A DNA stretch of 64,000 nucleotides, taken from positions 310,001 through 374,000 of the forward strand of contig NZ_JAWXVZ010000004.1 of assembly GCF_033843645.1 (NCBI RefSeq), in the 5' to 3' direction. Positions 63,101 through 64,000 of the stretch are shown here, in pieces. The stretch comes from Pseudovibrio zosterae (GTDB taxonomy: Bacteria > Pseudomonadota > Alphaproteobacteria > Rhizobiales > Stappiaceae). The notes under the pieces were generated by a model. The model ran no database searches. It had not been told where the DNA came from and was given only the letters and a program-made list of their open reading frames with translations. Position numbers and translations under genes: made by a program. Numbering within the stretch: the stretch's first letter is position 1; every line of letters starts with the position of its first letter.

Positions 63101-64000
63101 GGTGATGCTCTCGATCACCTCAGAGCCATCGGCATCGCTCTGGGTGACGTTGATGGAGTCCGCCGGTTTAAACGGCACCGGAGCATCAGTTTCTGCAAGC
63201 GCAATCGGCTGGGTGTCGATATCAATGTCAGAAGCTTCCTTGACAGTGATGGTAGAGGTCACTGTCTCCTTGCCTTCCGGCGTTGTGACCATGGTGGTCA
63301 CCAAGATCGGGTCCGTGCCCCCCGACCCGCTCTCGGTTGAGAAGTCTTCAGGGAAGGTGAGCGCCAGCTGGTTGGCCTCGGTCACACTGCCGGTCCAGCT
63401 CAGCCCTGCCACATCCAGCGTGCCCCCATTGGCCGTGGTGCCATCGGGCAGCCGGTCAAAGGTGATCGTGACCGTGTCAGGCGTATTGGCATCTCCCTCC
63501 GACAGGTCCGCATCGGTGATCGCAGCGGCAATGCCAAGGTCGACCGTAACCCCTGCCCCATCACCATCTTCCGTGCCAGTTACATCTTGCGCGGACAACT
63601 CGATATCCGGCTCGAAGTTGACCAGAATGCCGAACGGCGCAGAAGCCGTCCCGCCTTCATCCGTGTTGGCGGTAAATGTGCCACTGATCGAAGTCTGCGG
63701 GTTCTCGGTCGAGAAGTCCGCTGGCAGCGACAGCACCAGATTGGCAAGGCCGCTGGCTGGCCCGGTATAGGTCAGCGTGCCGCCGGAGATGTTGGCGGTG
63801 GAGAATGTTGCGCCGCCATCTGTTGAGAACTGCGCCCCATCGGGCAGATCGGTGATCTCGAAACTGACGGTGGTCAGGCTTTCAGAGCCATCGGCATCCG
63901 TTGCCTGGGCCGTAAAGTAATCCCCCAGCGAGATGAGCAGCGGATCCGTTCCCGTGTCCGTCTCACCCAGAACAATGGTGGGCGCACCGGAGGACTGATC
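51194..64000 (-). CDS. Giant RTX/VCBS-type repetitive surface adhesin (C-terminal part, N-terminus outside window)
   Basis: The frame is open from the right edge to the stop at 51194, giving about 4,270 residues of a larger protein. It consists of tandem beta-sandwich repeats with recurrent acidic T/S-DADGSE motifs (probable Ca2+ sites), PxxFST blocks and few cysteines. Before the C-terminus comes a cadherin-like region (EPGQEMFIITEADLLSTATD), then RTX nonapeptide repeats (SDVLRGDAGNDRLEGG, GSDLLEGGSGADTF) and a hydrophobic C-terminal tail ending SDSNVIV. This is the arrangement of type I-secreted adhesins such as BapA/LapA relatives. The last roughly 6.2 kb at the N-side are near-identical 388-residue super-repeats. 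No secretion genes are in the window. Long frames on the opposite strand are shadows. Confidence 0.9.
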   Translation of the reverse strand, partial: DQSSGAPTIVLGETDTGTDPLLISLGDYFTAQATDADGSESLTTVSFEITDLPDGAQFSTDGGATFSTANISGGTLTYTGPASGLANLVLSLPADFSTENPQTSISGTFTANTDEGGTASAPFGILVNFEPDIELSAQDVTGTEDGDGAGVTVDLGIAAAITDADLSEGDANTPDTVTITFDRLPDGTTANGGTLDVAGLSWTGSVTEANQLALTFPEDFSTESGSGGTDPILVTTMVTTPEGKETVTSTITVKEASDIDIDTQPIALAETDAPVPFKPADSINVTQSDADGSEVIESITVTFSDLPPGTSVSAGSLDGNGDFTFTGTPAEFAALEITLPTDFSTQNPGPVLQGTVTASSNEGTGPTEPITLSLAFEGDVAVGYTDQVDQSSGAPTIVLSETDTGTDPLLVSLGDYFTAQATDADGSESLTTVSFEITDLPDGAQFSTDGGTTFSTANISGGTLTYTGPASGLANLVLSLPADFSTENPQTSISGTFTANTDEGGTASAPFGILVNFEPDIELSAQDVTGTEDGDGAGVTVDLGLAAAITDADLSEGDANTPDTVTITFDRLPDGTTANGGTLDVAGLSWTGSVAEANQLALTFPEDFSTESGSGGTDPILVTTTVTTPEGKETVTSTITVKEASDIDIDVQPIALSETDAPVPFKPVDYISVTQSDADGSEVIESITVTFSDLPPGTSVSAGSLDGNGNFTFTGTPAEFAALEITLPTDFSTQNPGPVLQGTVTASSNEGTGPTEPITLSLTFEGDVAVGYTDQVDQSSGAPTIVLSETDTGTDPLLVSLGDYFTAQATDADGSESLTTVSFEITDLPDGAQFSTDGGTTFSTANISGGTLTYTGPASGLANLVLSLPADFSTENPQTSISGTFTAKTDEGGTASAPFGILVNFEPDIILSAPDVCEPEDGDGVGVTVDLGISAAITDADLSEGDANTPDTVTITFDRLPDGTTANVGTLDVAGLSWTGSVAEANQLALTFPKDFSTESEVFTPTGSNLIVNGSFEDPDLPQGYWGSYPSGNSVPGWGGTRIEIQDRYQGRVASEGEQYAELDAERAVDTLFQDVSAETGETYLLSVDIAARRGGTETIEVYWNNQKIATLEAQGPEWVTHTFKVTGEAGLDRLEFRELASENDTYGGFIDSVQLVKGDFAPGEPIKVTTTVTTPEGQETVNSTIKIQASEDIDLSTKDVSGVEDADGPGDVGVTIALAITADISDQDGSEGDNDTPNTVVLTFDRLPAGTTANAGTLDVGNLTWTGSVNEANALSLTFPPDFSTESSPDGTPETPIAVTSTVTTPEGSESSDFAITIAPTQDIDVTANTIRATETDAPLAVKPADFIQITVSDADGSEEVQSLTLVLNDLPSGTTASAGVIDSSGTLTFTGTPAEFAALEITLPTDFSTQNPGPDLKGSLTATSNEGFTVTPVTLAVDFEGDVAVGYTDQVDQSSGAPTIVLSETDTGTDPLLVSLGDYFTAQATDADGSESLTTVSFEITDLPDGAQFSTDGGTTFSTANISGGTLTYIGPASGLANLVLSLPADFSTENPQTSISGTFTAKTDEGGTASAPFGILVNFEPDIELSAQDVTGTEDGDGVGVTVDLGISSAITDADLSEGDANTPDTVTITFDRLPDGTTANGGTLDVAGLSWTGSVAEANQLALTFPEDFSTESGSGGTDPIMVTTTVTTPEGKETVTSTITVKEASDIDIDVQPIALSETDAPVPFKPVDYISVTQSDGDGSEVIESITVTFSDLPPGTSVSAGSLDGNGDFTFTGTPAEFAALEITLPIDFSTQNPGPVLQGTVTATSNEGTGPTEPITLSLTFEGDVAVGYTDQVDQSSGAPTIVLSETDTGTAPLLVSLGDYFTAQATDADGSESLTTVSFEITDLPDGAQFSTDGGTTFSTANISGGTLTYTGPASGLANLVLSLPADFSTENPQTSISGTFTANTDEGGTASAPFGILVNFEPDIELSAQDVTGTEDGDGAGVTVDLGLAAAITDADLSEGDANTPDTVTITFDRLPDGTTANGGTLDVAGLSWTGSVAEANQLALTFPEDFSTESSPVGTAETVIAVSTTVATPEGQVTVNSTIDIAATEDIAITAQDKTVDEDSGPIALNLGLAITDSDFSEQLVEPVSITFSGLPNTASFNAGSYDGNTGVWTGTLAEYTALTITDLPEHFSGVIGGEVTANSNEGSDTATFKVNVLPIAEPTITMSVTAVDTAGDVVIAKEDTPFTVSISAQTPDQDGSENLSTIVISNVPDGWVALSNGDAVASGAFVSGGSDVQSATYKSATGDLTITLKPGLQTWSGSLTMKPSGDTDLDVSTLMGGDMTATVTSIDTASGLPSDSETASDTVEVDVDAVIDDPDIRVSDQRTNEDLNSVGQSRLRFNRLRLGDTDGSESYGTIAVTIALAETASDSFNLGNDVSLFSSASSNRGDIALISSNSTSATYEITQPDGVSDAQFQGFVQNLRISYPQNFSGVFDISGTVEVKETDTPVTQSGDNEYDTSDNTLVEPFSTQVTVQPKAEAELTVTLVPPSDGFVTTPENDPDSNVVVQPGDKTPIVEINEDSSVDLQIAASTPDTDGSEEISVITVVCIPNGWFPYQSNGIVDPSILGPEASKIQQAFYDETTGNLILTFVDGVTSFNGTLTLTPLAHDDRDADAADALPGQDSSGFFGDIGVEMTVVDSRNTAGSVQDVRQVSVTVDIDVEAVNDPSVLPDPPPVAENTVDAAGGFMPIPLAPTNPDMDGSETIEAVVINGIPKGMVVFYTDAGGNLVPAKLTSVDNTNGTTSWTLESGQWQTAVLSGVPTHFSGVLTADPATGLPVRSADGSTTIEARVTTREFNDGEAGQNADTPLIIEVTPSVDGGNPNQTFNIKEDQRFNPNLDGNLIDKSDQSPEELTGDVVITLGTGIPNSVGEEARFFLDDPSGGASTEIFLNGDGELIIPSDQIGNFVVVPPKDSNEDFTLGISYEVREATDPTGPTKTETGTLTFNVKGVADTPTITVPAGGEAEAYVGDDSGAFLLDTAKGGAAGNATRLGGMMTEILPDGINYDGSENLYFVITGDALADVPSGGGISTGTPSVTFQNGIDTGSGAVIVSAADIGNLEFVPSNVNADTDYKFTLTAIVVENDESIPGGISLGDAALLHGVAVAEADFYVHVEDVTSGGGGDGCDINNLPPVPDVTLVDAVDGMSPLSGVEDQALTFTLQLNNYGGDWGSLPGETSITLDGTPNGATLTASDPAAVVYNPVTGTFVINTDAVTDATVFSLQLPEHVSSANTPFDGVDEISHTSLSLNVKCGFSNSVAQTTDVYVEPVADAPKVTVHGTSGNEDTLISISATVALVDPGETLGTTAQIQINTTDGVIADSAGNPLTPSSNAGGVLTYDVPLADLNGLFFKPTAELHGDFPISITATSVEPNGDTASTTRTGTIHVEAVADAGQIDFDPNLPTDTDNGDLLPVVETLEDMDSMLSSVVTAMTPDQDGSEVYSVTLLGVPDYLTVSAGIDNGLGPDGLRSYTLTPAEFAGLKIGLADQHARTPDALDPNLPDQVRLTLHVNTLELSNGDTNSGEADFLFKVVPDADVPTVEVSDASTTEDTAVALSISGAVTDPHEVIAEYVIRDVPNGAQILVNGVAVATGPSEARIPAADIGDVEFLPGPDNSGQVTLKVVSVSSEPTVADQTAANATEESAVADLVVTITPEEDIDLVTQDVSGTEDADGAGVTIALGITAAITDADGSEGDANTPDTVSITFDRLPTGTTANGGALDVAGLEWTGSVAEANALSLTFPQDYSTGTAPGVNSPIQMVTTVTTSEGSESSNSTISVEPSADVSLSVAVSDAAQDGSPTVVPIDVMAGITDAVGPDQETLDQVEIVFSGLPAGASFNSGSLNGDTLTVSRSSFANEATFIAALTALAVTLPSDFFGDITAQAQGTSSEGKGSIFNFGFNVNAQPDVPSVVLDEPGQEMFIITEADLLSTATDPDGNNLSVSNVQLTSSDGSIKAGTTPGTWEVTVNEGYTGALPLTFDVTDDAGVPAMTAATGSINVSNLNTIQLTDSGTDAEVTTGVTGDLLADADGTSNVYDVASGTDDNDVVIVDGTRDYQGIDAFELSGGQDLLDLSQASRGFEGQLGSGDDFAVGSDFSDVLRGDAGNDRLEGGAGSDLLEGGSGADTFVISTVDAMDTIADYNSGEGDVVDLTGLFDVSGSVSDYVNFDSSTGQLSVDVDGNTNGANFINVVTIDAFGGGTPGSVTVAVDDGNSDSNVIV
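51475..51600 (-). other. RTX calcium-binding repeat block near the adhesin C-terminus
   Basis: This part encodes glycine-aspartate nonapeptides of the GGxGxDxLx type in three to four consecutive copies, followed by the TFVIS and DTIADYNSGEGDVVDLTGLF elements that commonly precede a type I secretion signal. The block folds on Ca2+ binding outside the cell. Confidence 0.85.
58071..59234 (-). repeat. Super-repeat copy (complete, 1,164 bp)
   Basis: The copy is measured between successive GACAACTCGA anchors. On the minus strand it encodes subdomain A, then B, then C. It is the complete copy nearest the C-terminus; beyond it, sequence similarity declines quickly. Confidence 0.88.
59235..61265 (-). 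repeat. Super-repeat copy expanded to 2,031 bp
   Basis: The distance between anchors here is 1,164 + 867 bp. The excess is a lectin-like module of about 490 bp set into subdomain A, plus an additional diverged A subdomain (VSGVEDADGPGDVGVTI...). The following B subdomain is also diverged (RATETDAPLAVKPADFI), while C is near-identical to the other copies. Confidence 0.85.
60511..61000 (-). other. Lectin-like (DUF642/CBM-type) module inserted in the adhesin
   Basis: About 160 residues unlike the surrounding repeats begin GSNLIVNGSFEDPD and include VPGWGG, GEQYAELDAE, DVSAETGETYLLSVDIAAR, and end GGFIDSVQLVKG. This is the pattern of galactose-binding-like jelly-roll domains (DUF642 and choice-of-anchor types), which bind polysaccharides. 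It interrupts repeat A between its FSTES and PIKVTTTVTTPEG blocks. Confidence 0.75.
61266..62429 (-). repeat. Super-repeat copy (complete, 1,164 bp)
   Basis: This copy lies directly N-terminal to the one carrying the inserted module. At the C-terminal edge of this unit, the neighbouring A subdomain carries a cysteine (SAPDVCEPEDGDG, near 61250), where all other copies read SAQDVTGTEDGDG. Confidence 0.88.
62430..63593 (-). repeat. Super-repeat copy (complete, 1,164 bp)
   Basis: This is a near-identical A-B-C copy. It continues without a break into the partial copy at 63594-64000, showing that the array extends past the window. Confidence 0.88.

Larger units (their letters stand above)
57813..64000 (-). 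repeat. Near-identical tandem super-repeat tract (1,164-bp period)
   Basis: The same long DNA strings recur at exact 1,164-bp spacing. For example, GTTGAGAAGTC begins at 57813 and 58977, and again at 61008, 62172 and 63336. Each period encodes 388 residues made of three related subdomains of roughly 125-135 residues: A (GTEDGDG...DLSEGDANTPDTV), B (ETDAPVPFKP...DGSEVIESI) and C (ETDTGTDPLL...DADGSESLTTV). Substitutions between copies are few, pointing to recent duplication or gene conversion. Confidence 0.93.

Noticed and set aside
57558..63770. Long plus-strand frames (79-293 codons) opposite the adhesin, repeating with the same period
   Set aside because: They are antisense shadows of a biased, repetitive coding sequence. 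They copy the period of the real gene, lack their own ribosome binding sites and show no family features.
57813..64000. CRISPR-like or mobile-element repeat array
   Set aside because: The repeats are coding, in frame, 1,164 bp long and without spacers, transposase or terminal inverted repeats.

Overview
The window looks like the chromosome of a marine-type alphaproteobacterium of the Hyphomicrobiales, perhaps close to Stappiaceae such as Pseudovibrio or Labrenzia/Roseibium. This is an inference. It rests on the PutR/PutA pair, the TRAP and ugp-type transporters, SoxR with its box, and the moderately GC-rich, densely packed gene layout. No rRNA, intact tRNA, insertion sequence, phage gene or CRISPR array was seen. 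Family names come from motifs read by eye; no database search was run.

Left part (1-24.6 kb, mostly minus strand). An acyl carrier protein and an adenylating ligase run off the left edge and look like the start of a small biosynthetic operon. SoxR faces a VOC-fold protein across a near-perfect SoxR box, and an acetyltransferase is translationally coupled to soxR. The operon ugpB-A-E-C-Q plus an inositol-monophosphatase-family gene imports glycerol-3-phosphate or its diesters. It has a Pho-box-like sequence upstream and faces a ROK-type regulator. Next come a DUF134 putative DNA-binding protein, a hotdog thioesterase and a siderophore-interacting flavoprotein, with three copies of a TGAACATATGTTCA-like palindrome among them. 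They are followed by an NCS1 nucleobase-type transporter, an HxlR regulator with an alpha/beta hydrolase, a DJ-1-family protein facing a LysR regulator, pyridoxal kinase PdxY, a small protein with a possible cysteine-peptidase-like core, a secreted fasciclin protein, a Tat-exported dienelactone hydrolase, and a two-domain capsule/glycan glycosyltransferase.

Middle (24.6-39 kb). Two paralogous DctP binding proteins flank a TRAP DctQM pair, followed by a GH31 glycosidase, fructuronate reductase (uxuB) and uronate isomerase (uxaC). Together they form a uptake-and-catabolism unit for a uronic acid or a uronate-containing glycoside, but mannonate dehydratase is not in the window. A long-chain acyl-CoA synthetase follows. 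Then a divergent pair appears that I recognise as an HprK-related kinase (with a degenerate P-loop) and a CofD-like protein. These are two members of the poorly understood 'GAK' gene set; the ATP-grasp partner is not here.

Right part (39-51 kb, plus strand). A complete arginine deiminase operon (YfcC-type transporter, small unknown protein, arcA, arcB, arcC) is followed by an acetyltransferase, PutR facing the bifunctional PutA, and a GabD-type aldehyde dehydrogenase. These genes make up an amino-acid catabolism block for arginine, proline and 4-aminobutyrate.

Right edge (51.2-64 kb, minus strand). The C-terminal part of a giant, repetitive, RTX-terminated, probably type I-secreted adhesin fills the last 12.8 kb and continues beyond the window. 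It contains near-identical 1,164-bp (388-residue) super-repeats. One of these is interrupted by a lectin-like beta-sandwich module of about 160 residues. This repeat architecture, the three-site palindrome system at DUF134, and the partial GAK pair are the most interesting parts of the window.
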